Positions 24,409 to 33,807 are shown, counted from the first letter of the stretch. The stretch is 64,000 bases of DNA from Sphingomonas sp. OK281 (GCF_900115295.1 NZ_FOVZ01000010.1:1-64000), one strand, 5' to 3'. Numbers and translations are program-made. Notes: generated by a model not told the origin, from the sequence alone.

Positions 24409-25538
24409 GCGCGGTCTCCATTCCATTCGATGTCTCGGGTCGTGGCTCCGGTCAGCGAGATGCGGTGCCGCACCGACGAAACCGCAAACCCGATCGTATC
24501 GGCAACCGCTCCAAGCAGCGGCATCCGGTCGCCCGGCGCGCCGATCACGTCGCGACCGGTCAACCTCGGACGACGCCCCCGCCGTAGCTGGTCCATCACA
24601 CCCCAGCTGAGCATCATCGGCAACAGGTGTCGATCATCCTTGCCGGGCGTCGACCGTGAAACGCAGCCCAGCATTGCGCGCGCCAAATGCCCGACGCCTG
24701 CCATGAGGTGAACACCGCTTGTGGCGCGCGGATTGCATTCGATCAGCCAGCTTCGCGTGCCGTCGTCGATCGCGTCGAGCGCAAGTTGACCGGTCATGCC
24801 GAGATGCCCGGCCACCGCGCGGGATGCGCCGAGCAGCCGATCGCGAACGCCGTCGGGCGCCGGACGAAAAGCATAGCCTGCCCCACCACTCAGACTCAGC
24901 GTCGATCGATAGGCGGAAAACGCCGTGATCCTACCCCCGACCACGACGGCGTAGGAACTGTGTTCGACGCCGTCGACGCGGGCCTGCAGGACCCAGGGCA
25001 GGGCCCTGGTCGGACGAATCGCCGCGGCTGCGGCCCGGCTGGGTGCAATCATGGCCGCCAGCCCGAAGCGCGAGTAACACGCCTTCAGCACATGGCCGTC
25101 CAACGCGGGGCCCGTCTCGGCGAGCGGCGAGGTGATCAGCGTCGTGACGGGCGCGTCCAGGCCGAGCGAGAGCGCCAGCGCATTGAAGCTGTCCTTCGCG
25201 TGAAGACGATCGAGCGTCGCCAGATCCGGCGCGAACAGCGGCCCCACCTCGATCCCGTCCTCACGCGCGGCGGCAAGGTGGAAAATCTCCTCGCATGTCG
25301 GCACCACGATGGCTGGCCGCAGTCGCGCGACCAGAGCCGCGATGTCCTGGCGGAAGCGATCGCGATTCTGCACCGGTGACGCGTGGCGGTGCACGGCCGC
25401 AGGAGTATGCGACCAGCGTGCGATCCGGGCCGGACTGCTGTCGGCCATGTGGACCACCAGTCCCGCAGCCGTCAGGTCGCGGGCGAGATCGAGGGCCGCC
25501 GGCGAGCGGGCGCCGGTGATCAGGGCGGTCTGCGTCAT
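24405..25538 (-). CDS. ATP-grasp domain carboxylate-amine/thiol ligase-like protein
   Basis: 377 aa. The N-terminal TALITGARSPAALDLARDL is a pre-ATP-grasp Rossmann half. VLKACYSRFGLAAMI is the nucleotide-grasp Lys region, VDGVEHSSYAVVVGGRITA the core, and LALDAIDDG-TRSWLIECNPRATSGVHLM supplies the metal-binding E-x-N-P-R. Enzymes of this class activate a carboxylate as acyl phosphate and join it to an amine or similar nucleophile. It overlaps both neighbours by 4 bp. In context it could form an amide between a fatty-acid-like chain and an amine. The substrate is unknown. Confidence 0.85.
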   Translation of the reverse strand: MTQTALITGARSPAALDLARDLTAAGLVVHMADSSPARIARWSHTPAAVHRHASPVQNRDRFRQDIAALVARLRPAIVVPTCEEIFHLAAAREDGIEVGPLFAPDLATLDRLHAKDSFNALALSLGLDAPVTTLITSPLAETGPALDGHVLKACYSRFGLAAMIAPSRAAAAAIRPTRALPWVLQARVDGVEHSSYAVVVGGRITAFSAYRSTLSLSGGAGYAFRPAPDGVRDRLLGASRAVAGHLGMTGQLALDAIDDGTRSWLIECNPRATSGVHLMAGVGHLARAMLGCVSRSTPGKDDRHLLPMMLSWGVMDQLRRGRRPRLTGRDVIGAPGDRMPLLGAVADTIGFAVSSVRHRISLTGATTRDIEWNGDRA

Positions 25539-26770
25539 GCGTCCGGCCGCCAGGTCACGCGCCGACGCTTTGGTGCGCAGGGGAGGTCGCGCATGATCCG
25601 GACGTCGATGTGCGCGTCGGCGTTGAGCGACCGGGCGGCGGTCCGCAGCCGTTCACCGTCGCGAGGCTCCAGTGCTTTGATCGTCACCATCGATGGACCA
25701 CCCTGGACTTCCCACCGTGCCGCAGGCCCGACAGCCTCCTCGAAACGACGATCGATGGCTTCGGGCAGGTGCAAGCCGGTACCCGTCGTCCAGATGTCCT
25801 GCACGCGTCCACCGACCGGCGCGATGACGCGGCCGGCAAAGCCGCATCGGCATGCCCGCTGATCCAGCCGTACGATGTCGTCCAGGCGTACGCGCACGAT
25901 CGGCTGCACGTGCCGGCGTAGATCGGTCACGATCGGACGATAGGCATCCACCAGCGGCACCGGCTCGAGTTCGATTTCGAGTGAGTCGTCGTTAAGGTGC
26001 AGGGTGCCGAACCGGCAGGCCGCGGCGATGAAGCCCTCGGTGGCCTGGTAGATCGGGTCGGGTCGGCATCCCAGTCGATCGGCGATCCAGGCGCGTTCCA
26101 GAACGCCCATCGGCTCCGCGCCCCAAAAGATCCGGGCGAGAGTCGGCAAGCGGGGGGCTACGCCGGCGATCATCGACAATTCGCGCGGTGGTGCGATCAG
26201 AATGGTCGGACGGAAGCGTTCGAGCGCCTCGCTCATCGCGTGGGAATCCAGGTCGATCGCCAAATGAAGGAACGCGAACCGTCCGTTTGCAACATCGCGG
26301 TACAGCGCGCTTTCGGCGCGGAGGACCAGGGCTATCCTTGCCCCGACGACCGGGGCGGACACAGGCAGAAGTCGGGCGATGCTTTGCCCGATGTAGCGCG
26401 CGCGTTCGGCCGCGGACGCGAGAAACATTCCCCGCACGTCGCTCGTGCCTGTGGACAACCCTACCGCGATGCCATCGCGTACGATCCCAGCCCCGCCGCG
26501 CTCCGCCTCTTCGGCCGCAGCCATGGCGGCATGGTGGTCGATCCCGGCTGAATTCCATTGCGCGAACGCGGTGCGGATCGCCGCCGCATCCACGATCGGG
26601 ACGTTTTGCAACGAACGACCTGCATACCCGGACAGGGCCGGCGTCTTCGCTAATATCGGGGCCATTTCCGCCCAGAGCCGCGCCCGCCGTCGCGCCAGCG
26701 CCGTCTTGCTCAGCCGCATCGCCCACCGGGTGTCGGCCCAGGCAGCCAGCAGCCCGTGACGCGGAATCAT
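25535..26770 (-). CDS. F390-synthetase-related adenylate-forming enzyme
   Basis: 411 aa from the ATG at 26770, which overlaps the MBL gene stop (ATGA). Features match PaaK/coenzyme F390 synthetase-like AMP ligases: VGLSTGTSDVRGMFL is the glycine-rich ATP loop, ARIFWGAEPMGVLERAWI and YQATEGFIAAACRFGTLHL are the adenylate-binding core (Y-x-x-T/S-E), and VRVRLDDIVRL and CRCGFAGRVIAPVGGRVQDIW the hinge region. F390 itself is not expected in this organism, so the enzyme probably activates another carboxylate. A longer frame to 27025 only adds Arg/Pro-rich shadow sequence. Confidence 0.87.
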   Translation of the reverse strand: MIPRHGLLAAWADTRWAMRLSKTALARRRARLWAEMAPILAKTPALSGYAGRSLQNVPIVDAAAIRTAFAQWNSAGIDHHAAMAAAEEAERGGAGIVRDGIAVGLSTGTSDVRGMFLASAAERARYIGQSIARLLPVSAPVVGARIALVLRAESALYRDVANGRFAFLHLAIDLDSHAMSEALERFRPTILIAPPRELSMIAGVAPRLPTLARIFWGAEPMGVLERAWIADRLGCRPDPIYQATEGFIAAACRFGTLHLNDDSLEIELEPVPLVDAYRPIVTDLRRHVQPIVRVRLDDIVRLDQRACRCGFAGRVIAPVGGRVQDIWTTGTGLHLPEAIDRRFEEAVGPAARWEVQGGPSMVTIKALEPRDGERLRTAARSLNADAHIDVRIMRDLPCAPKRRRVTWRPDA

Positions 26771-27606
26771 GCCTGCAATCCAGCCTGCCGCGCGGCGATC
26801 GAGCAATGTGACGGGAGCAGAAGCGTGTCGGGCCGGCCGCCATGCAGGCGGTGGAGCGCGGCGAGGGTCGATCGTTGTACGGCGGCATCGCCCAGCAGAC
26901 GTGCGACCAGCCCCGGCGGCGGCATGTTGCGCTCTATCGCTGTCAGCGACCAGGCGGCGTCCCCCACCAGCAGCGTGTAGCGATCGTCCTCGAGTCTGAG
27001 AGCCAGGCCCCAATGTCCAGGACAATGGCCGGGCAGTTCGACAGCCAGCAACGACGCATCGCCCAGCAGGTCCGCGCCGCGATCAAACGGTTGAAACGCG
27101 GCTGGGAGCGCGACCGGCGTCGCATCCTCGAAGAAGGCCGCTTGGTCGATGCGATCGGGCACGAGGGCGGGAAGAAGCCCGCGGCGCGCGCTGCCGAACC
27201 GACTCCGCGCGCGCAGGTCGCGCAGTCCTGCACAGGCGCAGTGCAATGTCGCATGTGGGAAGTTGTGAAGACCCGCGACATGGTCGCCGTGGAAGTGCGA
27301 CAGGATGATATGTCGCACCGCGTCAGCCGGGATGCCGCGTGTGGCGAGCTGGTCGACGATGCTTTCGCCGGGGGCAAGGGTGACCGGCGTCGCCAACCGA
27401 TACAGACGTTCCGGCAGCGCGCGTGTGGCGTCCATGAAGGCGGCGTCATACCCCGTGTCGTACAGGATGACGCCCTCCTGCGCGTGATGGATCACGCCGA
27501 CCAGCGCCGGGAAGTCGACGCCCCGCCAGGTGGCGCCGCGCCGCGTCATGGCTTCGGCATGGCGACAATGGCCGCACTCGACGATTTCCAGGCTGGATCG
27601 CTTCAT
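26767..27606 (-). CDS. MBL-fold metallo-hydrolase (AHL-lactonase-like)
   Basis: About 279 aa. The metal site is LSHFHGDHVAGL (HxHxDH), followed by VELPGHCPGHWGL (His), LLVGDAAWSL (Asp) and LLPSHCSI (His), in the order of quorum-quenching lactonases and thioesterase-like MBL enzymes. The N-terminal VIHHAQEGVILYDTGYDAAF is also typical. The ATG at 27606 overlaps the SDR stop (TGATG). A GTG two codons upstream is also possible. In this operon it might act as a thioesterase or lactonase on the acyl intermediate. Confidence 0.86.
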   Translation of the reverse strand: MKRSSLEIVECGHCRHAEAMTRRGATWRGVDFPALVGVIHHAQEGVILYDTGYDAAFMDATRALPERLYRLATPVTLAPGESIVDQLATRGIPADAVRHIILSHFHGDHVAGLHNFPHATLHCACAGLRDLRARSRFGSARRGLLPALVPDRIDQAAFFEDATPVALPAAFQPFDRGADLLGDASLLAVELPGHCPGHWGLALRLEDDRYTLLVGDAAWSLTAIERNMPPPGLVARLLGDAAVQRSTLAALHRLHGGRPDTLLLPSHCSIAARQAGLQA

Positions 27607-28586
27607 CAGCACCGTTTGGCCTTCCCTAACAAGGTCGCAAGGCCGTCATGCGTCGGTTGCCATTGCAGGATCCGCCGCGCGAGATCGAGATCGAAGGTTT
27701 GCGAATAGCTCAGCGTGGCGAGCGAATACCGCGTCAATCGCGGCTCGCCCAGACCCGGCAGCGCACCGTGGACGAACTCCGTCGTCCGGGCGATGGCGCG
27801 CGCGATCGGCATCGGCACGTGCATGCGGCGCCCATCCAGGTTTAGCGCCTTAGCAAGGCTGGATGCGACATCGCGGACACTGACCGGCCGTCCGCCCGAG
27901 ATGTTGATCGCCAAGCCATGCGCTGCGTCGGCATGACGCTCGGCCAGCAGCAACGCGGTGACGACATCGGCGACATCGGTGAATTCGACCAGTGCGCGCC
28001 CTCCGCGCGGCAGCGGTACGGCACGGCGACGCACGAGCTCGATCAGCCGTGGCAGCAACACCGTATCGTCGGGTCCAACGATCGCGCGAGGCCGGATGAT
28101 CACCGTCCGCATTGATCCGTCCGCCGCCAGGACCAGCCGTTCCGCCAACAGCTTCGTCCGAGCATAATGGTTAAGCGGGCGTCGGGCCGGCGGATCACGG
28201 TCCGTGATCCCGACCCGATCCTGCATCTGGGTGTAGATCGATGGCGACGACACGAAGACGAAGGTGCGTACGCTGGCGCGTGCGGCATGTCCCAGCAGGT
28301 GACGCGTCGCCGCGACATTGGCCTGCTCGAAGCCATGCCGAGGGCCCCATGGGCTCGACAAGGCCGCGGCATGGAAAATGGTTTCCACGCCGTCGCACAG
28401 CGCCGCACCCGCGGCCGGGTCCGTCAGATCGGCTCGGATATAGCGGACCCCCGTTGCCCGAAGCCTGGGATCGGAGCCCGCGCGGCGGCCGATCGCCGTG
28501 ACCGAGCGCCCGGCACGCGTCAGCGCCTCCACCAGCGACAGCCCGAGGCCGCCGCTGGCACCGGTCACCAAGACCTTGCCGGTCAT
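27606..28586 (-). CDS. NAD(P)-dependent epimerase/dehydrogenase, OleD-like SDR
   Basis: 326 aa. VLVTGASGGLGLSLVEAL is the nucleotide-binding GxxGxxG. FHAAALSSPWGPRHGFEQANV, FVFVSSPSIYTQ and the catalytic NHYARTKLLAE (YxxxK) follow, as in extended SDRs. The AAxxxxWG-x-x-x-x-x-x-x-ANV pattern and partner genes resemble OleD, the beta-keto acid reductase of long-chain olefin synthesis, and 3-beta-hydroxysteroid dehydrogenases. It overlaps the KAS III gene by 4 bp, so reduction of its beta-keto product is the simplest reading. Confidence 0.88.
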   Translation of the reverse strand: MTGKVLVTGASGGLGLSLVEALTRAGRSVTAIGRRAGSDPRLRATGVRYIRADLTDPAAGAALCDGVETIFHAAALSSPWGPRHGFEQANVAATRHLLGHAARASVRTFVFVSSPSIYTQMQDRVGITDRDPPARRPLNHYARTKLLAERLVLAADGSMRTVIIRPRAIVGPDDTVLLPRLIELVRRRAVPLPRGGRALVEFTDVADVVTALLLAERHADAAHGLAINISGGRPVSVRDVASSLAKALNLDGRRMHVPMPIARAIARTTEFVHGALPGLGEPRLTRYSLATLSYSQTFDLDLARRILQWQPTHDGLATLLGKAKRC

Positions 28587-29569
28587 AGCCTGAGCACCAT
28601 CGCGCCCGCACTGACGCCCGCCGCCGTACCGAGCAGCAGCACGTCTGTTCCGGGCGTCGCACGACCCGTCGCGATGGCGTGCGCCAACGCAGTCGGGATC
28701 GACGCGGCGATCTGGTTGCCATGCGTCGGGAAGATGTCGACGACCTTGCGCGCGCCATCGGGAAACAGCCGCATGACATGCGCGACGGCCGGCGCGCTGG
28801 CCTGATGACACAGGACGAGGCCGATGCTGGCGCGGTCGTGACCGGCGTCCGCCAGCGCGCCGTCGATCACCGCGGGCAGCGCGCGGGCGGCCGCCTTGAA
28901 GATGCCGAACGCATCCATGCGGAATCGCGACCCCTCAACCAACGCATCATAGCCCTCCTCGACCCGCACCCGCGTGCCCCCAGCGCGCAGAGTCGCAAGG
29001 TGGGTGCCATCGCCGAACGTCTGGAATCGTCGTGAGCGGAGCCCTCCCGGTCCCTGGGCCTCGATGCACACCGCTGCCGCCCCGTCGCCGAAGATGCAGG
29101 CGGTCTTGGCGCAGGTGTCGTCCAGTCCGGCCGACGCGATATCGCTCGAGAACAGCAGCGCGCGACGCCAGCGACCGGTCTCGAACCCCATCGCCGCGAT
29201 GTCGAGCGCCAGCAGGAACGACAGGCAGGTCTGATTGACGTCGAACGACGGGATGCCGCTTCTGCCCAGTCCGAGTTCGCGCTGCACCATCACCGCGGTC
29301 GAGGGGATCGGCTGTTCCATGACGCCGCAGCCACCGATGATGACATCGAAGTCGCCGTTCTTCCACCCGGCCGCCTCCAGTGCCGTACGGGCTGCGGCCG
29401 CACCCATCCGGGACGTCGTTTCCTCGGCATCGGCCACCCGTCGCTCGGCGATACCGAACTCCCGCTTTACCGCGCCTGCCGCTCGGCCGAGCCGCGCGTC
29501 GAGCGCCGTCGAAGGGACGATGTTTCGCGGCAGATAGCTGGCGATCCCGCGTATCGTCAGCGGGGTCAT
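28583..29569 (-). CDS. 3-oxoacyl-ACP synthase III (KAS III) family protein
   Basis: 328 aa from the ATG at 29569. The catalytic triad is Cys in DVNQTCLSFLLALDI, His in LCHQASAPAVAHV and Asn in THGNQIAASIP, as in FabH and OleA-type thiolases. GIASYLPRNIV at the N-terminus and LLLGTAAGVSAGAMVLRL at the C-terminus frame the thiolase fold. It condenses an acyl starter with malonyl-ACP or a second acyl chain. Its position between the Aas-like gene (33 bp upstream) and an OleD-like SDR suggests it acts on a free fatty acid delivered as a thioester. Confidence 0.9.
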   Translation of the reverse strand: MTPLTIRGIASYLPRNIVPSTALDARLGRAAGAVKREFGIAERRVADAEETTSRMGAAAARTALEAAGWKNGDFDVIIGGCGVMEQPIPSTAVMVQRELGLGRSGIPSFDVNQTCLSFLLALDIAAMGFETGRWRRALLFSSDIASAGLDDTCAKTACIFGDGAAAVCIEAQGPGGLRSRRFQTFGDGTHLATLRAGGTRVRVEEGYDALVEGSRFRMDAFGIFKAAARALPAVIDGALADAGHDRASIGLVLCHQASAPAVAHVMRLFPDGARKVVDIFPTHGNQIAASIPTALAHAIATGRATPGTDVLLLGTAAGVSAGAMVLRL

Positions 29570-29600
29570 GAGGCAATTTTCCGGGCCGCCAGCGGCATGG

Positions 29601-32600
29601 TCATTTTGCAGATTCCGTTCCTGGCGCATGAACGGGGGCGGCCACCATCGCGCCGAGGGTCACATAATCGATCTTGCCCGTCCCCAGTACCGGCAGCGCG
29701 TCGACGATCCGCAGGTCGCGCGGCATCGAGAGTTCCGCGATCCCGCTGGCGCGCGCCCAAGCCTGCAATGCGGAGGCGGTAGCTGCGCGTTCGGTCGTGA
29801 ACAGCACCAGTTGCTCTCCCTTGCGCGCATCGGGGCGGGTCACGACGGCATGCTCCGCGGCAGGCCAGAGCTTCGCCGCATATCCCTCGACCGCGGGCAG
29901 GGAGACCATCTCACCGCCGATCTTGGCGAAGCGCTTGGCGCGGCCGCGAATGACCACGAAGCCGCTGGCGTCGAGTGTCACGATATCACCTGTGTCGTGC
30001 CAGCCATCCGCCGGCGGCTGGAGTATGCCGGGTGCGTCGGCCTTGAGATAGCCAGCCATGATGTTGGGTCCGCGTACCGACAGTCGTCCGCCCTCGTCGA
30101 TGCCCGGAACGGGGGCGAGCCGTGCCTCGATCCCCGGCATCAGCCGGCCGACGCTGCCCGCCTGAAAGTGCATCGGCGTATTGACCGCGATGACCGGGGC
30201 CGCCTCCGTGGCGCCGTAGCCTTCGAGGATGCGCAGGCCGAACTTGTCGGCATAGGTCCGGCGCGTCTCGTCGCGCACCCGTTCGGCGCCAGCGAAGATG
30301 TAGCGCAGCGAGTAAAAGTCATAGCCGTGCGCCATCCGCGCATAGCCGGAGAGGAAGGTATCCGTGCCGAACAGGATCGTGGCATTCGCGTCGTAGGCGA
30401 GCGCAGGAACGATCCGATAGTGTAACGGACTTGGGTAGAGCAGCGTGCGTACGCCCGAAAGGATCGGCAACAGCGTGCCGCCGGTCAGTCCAAAACTGTG
30501 GAACACGGGAAGGGCGTTCAGCACGACGTCGCTCGAGTTGAAGTCGATGCGTGCCGACAATTGGCGGCAATTGGCCAGGAGGTTGCGGTGCGTCAGCACG
30601 ACCCCCTTGGGCAAACCTTCCGAGCCGCTGGTGAACAGGATCACGGCGGGCATATCGGGCGTAATGCGGAGGCGGCGATGGCTGTGGCCTGCCCAGCGCG
30701 TCGCGATCAGCGCGCGCACCTTGTCGACGGCGCCGACAGTCGCGCCGATATCCTCCAGGTAGCGTACGCCAATCCCTGCGGCTTCCAGGCCCTTGACGAT
30801 ATCGCCCAGTTTCGCCTGATGTACGAAGGCGCGCGCGGTCAGGATCGTGCGGATTTGCGCCGCGGTGCAGGCGGCCTGCAGATTAGCGAGCCCTGCGGTG
30901 TAGTTGAGCATCGCCGGCACACGGCCGTTCGCCTGCAGCGCGAAGAAGGTGACGACGACCGCGCTGACGTTGGGCAACATCACGCCGATGGCTTCGCCGG
31001 GCCGAGTGTACGTGGCGATCGGCCTGGCCAACGCGAGGCTTGCGGTGACGAGGCGGCCATAGGTCATCGGCGCGCGCTTCACATCCTCGACGATCGGGGT
31101 GTTGGCGCCGTGAATGTCCTTCGCCTCGAGCAGCGCCTCGTAGAGCGTCATGTTGATGTGCGACGTCGCGAAGATCATCTCGCTCATCACGTCGTACAGC
31201 TTGCGGCCGGCCATCGCCCGGCGCTCACGTGCGCTGCCCGACTCAGGCAGGGCAAATCGGCGCGGCGGCAGGATCGTCAGGCTGACCCGCGGAAACATGC
31301 GTGTTCGAACCTTGCCCTTCAGCCGCGAGAACGGCGTGAATTGCGCGCCGTCGATACGCACCGGCACGATCGGTGCATCGGCCTTGTCGGCGACCATGCC
31401 GGGTCCGTCGAACACCTTCATCAGCGCGCCGGTGACCGTGATGCGACCTTCGGGGAAGATGACCAGCGTGCGCCCCTCGCGCACGGCCTTGACCATCGCC
31501 TTCGCCGCCATCGGGTTCATCGGATCGACCGGGAAGGCATCGAACATGCCCAGGAACGGTCGCACCCACCACGCCTTCGCGATCCGGCTGTGGATGGCGA
31601 AGGTCGGCTTGCCGGGCAGGAAGGCGGCAAGCAGCAGGCCGTCGAGGAAGGACACGTGGTTGACCACGATCACCGCACTGTCGCCCGGTCGGGGCATGTT
31701 TTCGTGCCCGTCGACCTCGACGCGGTAGAGCAGGACAAGCAAGCCGCGGATGAGCGCCTTGAACACCGTCTCGGGCAGCAGCCAGCACGAGATCAGCGCG
31801 ATCGCCAGCGTTGCGAACCCCAGCGCGCCGATGACACCGGGGACGCTTGCGCCGGTGGCGAGCAGGATCGTAACGACGAGGACGAGCACGACCGTGACGG
31901 TGGCGTTGACGATATTGTTGGCGGCGATGATCTGCGAGCGCTGCTCGGGGGCGCTTTGCGTCTGCAGGATAGCGTAGAGGGGCACGATGAAGATGCCGCC
32001 GGCGAAGGCGATCCCGGCCAGCGCGAACAGGATGTGCCAGCTTCCAGGCATGCCGACGAACGCACCGACATCCGAAACGGCGGCCGCCGGTACGTACGCG
32101 CGCGTTGCGATCCACAGGTCGATAAGGAACGCCGCCAGCGCAAGGGCGGAGGCGGGAACGTAGCGTGCAGAGACCTCGCCGCGCAGCAGCTTGTTCACCG
32201 CCACCGAACCGATCGAGACGCTGATCGAGAATACGAGCAGGAACAGCGTGACCACGCTGGCATCGCCGTGCAGCGTGCCGCTGACCAACGGGGCGAACTC
32301 CGACAACAGGATCGCGCCGACCGAGAAGAACCAGCTGATGCCGAGGATCGAGAGCCACACGCCGCGACCGCCTTGCGCCGCCGCGAGGATCCGCAACGTG
32401 CCCTTGACCAGGTTGCGTTCGATCCTGAGGCCTGGCGATGCGGCCGGAGCCGAGGGAACCGCCAGGCTGATGACGAGGCCTATTATTGCCGCGCCGGTCG
32501 CGACCAGCCCCGCTTCCCATGGCGGGACGAGTCCACCGAGCAACTGACCCGAGAGGATCGCCAGGAAGGTCCCGGCCTCGATCAGCCCGGTGCCGCCCAT

Positions 32601-33029
32601 CAGTTCGCTGGGCGCCAGATGCTGCGGCAGGATCGAGTATTTGACGGGGCCGAAGATCGTCGAGTGAACGCCCATCAGGAACAGGCAGGCGAGCAGCACC
32701 GGGATCGACTGGATCCAGAAACCGCCAAGCGCGAGCAGCATGATGCCGACTTCGGCGGCCTTGATCGCGCGGATCAGTACCGCCTTGTCGAACTTGTCGG
32801 CCAATTGCCCGGCGAGCGCCGACAGCAGGAAATACGGCAGGATGAAAAGCCCGGTCGCGATGGTCGCCAGCAACTCCGCCTTTGCGGGCGCAGCGGCGTA
32901 AATACCGAAATTCGCGAGGAACAGCAGTCCGAACTTGAGGACGTTGTCGTTGAAGGCGCCGAGGAACTGAACGGCGAACAGGGGCGCGAAGCGGCGCTTG
33001 GCAAGCAGCGACAGATCAGGTGCGGACAT
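29601..33029 (-). CDS. aas: Aas-like fusion: MFS flippase + PlsC acyltransferase + acyl-ACP synthetase
   Basis: 1142 aa from the ATG at 33029 (Shine-Dalgarno GGGGAG). Three modules can be read. Residues about 1-400 are an LplT-like MFS transporter (FAVQFLGAFNDNVLKFGLLFL at its start). About 430-620 is a 1-acylglycerophosphate acyltransferase (NHVSFLDGLLLAAFL for the HX4D site, then IFPEGRITVTG). About 640-1142 is an AMP-dependent acyl-ACP synthetase (ILFTSGSEGLPKGVVLTH, EGYGATEAAPVIAVN). In E. coli LplT and Aas are separate and recycle lysophosphatidylethanolamine. The fused form is common in proteobacteria. As first gene of the operon it could also supply acyl-ACP to KAS III. Confidence 0.92.
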   Translation of the reverse strand: MSAPDLSLLAKRRFAPLFAVQFLGAFNDNVLKFGLLFLANFGIYAAAPAKAELLATIATGLFILPYFLLSALAGQLADKFDKAVLIRAIKAAEVGIMLLALGGFWIQSIPVLLACLFLMGVHSTIFGPVKYSILPQHLAPSELMGGTGLIEAGTFLAILSGQLLGGLVPPWEAGLVATGAAIIGLVISLAVPSAPAASPGLRIERNLVKGTLRILAAAQGGRGVWLSILGISWFFSVGAILLSEFAPLVSGTLHGDASVVTLFLLVFSISVSIGSVAVNKLLRGEVSARYVPASALALAAFLIDLWIATRAYVPAAAVSDVGAFVGMPGSWHILFALAGIAFAGGIFIVPLYAILQTQSAPEQRSQIIAANNIVNATVTVVLVLVVTILLATGASVPGVIGALGFATLAIALISCWLLPETVFKALIRGLLVLLYRVEVDGHENMPRPGDSAVIVVNHVSFLDGLLLAAFLPGKPTFAIHSRIAKAWWVRPFLGMFDAFPVDPMNPMAAKAMVKAVREGRTLVIFPEGRITVTGALMKVFDGPGMVADKADAPIVPVRIDGAQFTPFSRLKGKVRTRMFPRVSLTILPPRRFALPESGSARERRAMAGRKLYDVMSEMIFATSHINMTLYEALLEAKDIHGANTPIVEDVKRAPMTYGRLVTASLALARPIATYTRPGEAIGVMLPNVSAVVVTFFALQANGRVPAMLNYTAGLANLQAACTAAQIRTILTARAFVHQAKLGDIVKGLEAAGIGVRYLEDIGATVGAVDKVRALIATRWAGHSHRRLRITPDMPAVILFTSGSEGLPKGVVLTHRNLLANCRQLSARIDFNSSDVVLNALPVFHSFGLTGGTLLPILSGVRTLLYPSPLHYRIVPALAYDANATILFGTDTFLSGYARMAHGYDFYSLRYIFAGAERVRDETRRTYADKFGLRILEGYGATEAAPVIAVNTPMHFQAGSVGRLMPGIEARLAPVPGIDEGGRLSVRGPNIMAGYLKADAPGILQPPADGWHDTGDIVTLDASGFVVIRGRAKRFAKIGGEMVSLPAVEGYAAKLWPAAEHAVVTRPDARKGEQLVLFTTERAATASALQAWARASGIAELSMPRDLRIVDALPVLGTGKIDYVTLGAMVAAPVHAPGTESAK

Positions 33030-33121
33030 GAATGTAACTCCCCGTGCGCCAGCGTACCGGCCAAATGCCAAAGCGATGTTAATTCCCGAGCGGCGTGCCG
33101 CCCACCAACGTTCGTATGCCT

Positions 33122-33165
33122 AAATTGAGCGCTGTACAATTAAATAATTAGACGGCGCTCAATTT
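33122..33165. promoter_or_regulatory. Inverted-repeat operator between aas-like operon and tetR gene
   Basis: A perfect 11-bp inverted repeat (AAATTGAGCGC at 33122-33132 and GCGCTCAATTT at 33155-33165) brackets an A/T-rich centre. The left arm is also part of TTGAGCGCTGTACAA (33124-33138), a 15-bp imperfect palindrome of TetR-box length. It lies 22 bp before the TetR ATG and about 95 bp before the divergent aas start, so the regulator could control both directions. Confidence 0.7.
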
Positions 33166-33186
33166 CTTGGCTAGCGATCCTTTGAG

Positions 33187-33807
33187 ATGGGACGTCGGTC
33201 AGATCATACCCGCGAGGAGCTTCACGCGCTGATCTTGAGCGCCGGGCACGAGGTGATGGCGCAAGACGGCTTTGCGCGGTTTTCCGCCAGGGAGGTCGCC
33301 AAGCGGATCGGCTATTCGGTCGGCACGGTCTACAACGTCTTCGGCAGCAACGACGCGCTGATCCTAGCGATCAACACCCGTACTTTCGCGCTCTGGGCGC
33401 AGCATCTGCGTGCCGTTCTGGAGGACCCCGGTAGCGATCGCATCGGTGCGCTGGTGACGGGCTATTTCGTGTTCGCCCAGCGCAACCCGAACCTCTGGAT
33501 GGCGATCTACGATCATCGGCTGCCTGCATCGATGACGGTGCCCGACGACGATGCGAGAGTCCGGGGCACCCTGACCGGCATCGTCCGGGCCGAGATCGTT
33601 GCCGCGTTGGGGCGTGAGGACGACGATGCCATGGCGGCGCTGACACGGTCGCTGATCGCCGTGGTGCACGGCCACTGTGCGTTTGCGCTCACCGGAAGCT
33701 TTGCCCTGATGGGCGAACAAGACCCGATCCCGGCAGCGATCGCGCGCGTCCGCGATAGCCTGAACGCGGCCCAACTGCCCCTGATTCCGGACTGTATCTC
33801 GCCTTGA
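33187..33807 (+). CDS. TetR/AcrR family transcriptional regulator
   Basis: 206 aa. The N-terminal helix-turn-helix is FARFSAREVAKRIGYSVGTVYNVFGSND, typical of TetR proteins, with DALILAINTRTF after it. The C-terminal ligand domain contains GYFVFAQRNPNLWMAIYDHRLP, resembling the WHG-type TetR C-terminal domain found in several fatty-acid or alkane-linked regulators. It is divergently transcribed from the seven-gene lipid operon across a clear palindrome, so it most likely represses that operon and itself until an acyl-type ligand binds. Confidence 0.92.
   Translation: MGRRSDHTREELHALILSAGHEVMAQDGFARFSAREVAKRIGYSVGTVYNVFGSNDALILAINTRTFALWAQHLRAVLEDPGSDRIGALVTGYFVFAQRNPNLWMAIYDHRLPASMTVPDDDARVRGTLTGIVRAEIVAALGREDDDAMAALTRSLIAVVHGHCAFALTGSFALMGEQDPIPAAIARVRDSLNAAQLPLIPDCISP

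Noticed and set aside
23455..24711. 418-codon plus-strand frame over the Rieske and ATP-grasp genes
   Set aside because: Antisense to genes with intact active-site motifs. No recognisable protein features.
30498..33128. 876-codon plus-strand frame opposite the aas-like gene
   Set aside because: It is antisense to a gene with three well-recognised domains. Its translation is Arg/Asp/His/Gln-rich low-complexity, typical of a GC-rich shadow frame.
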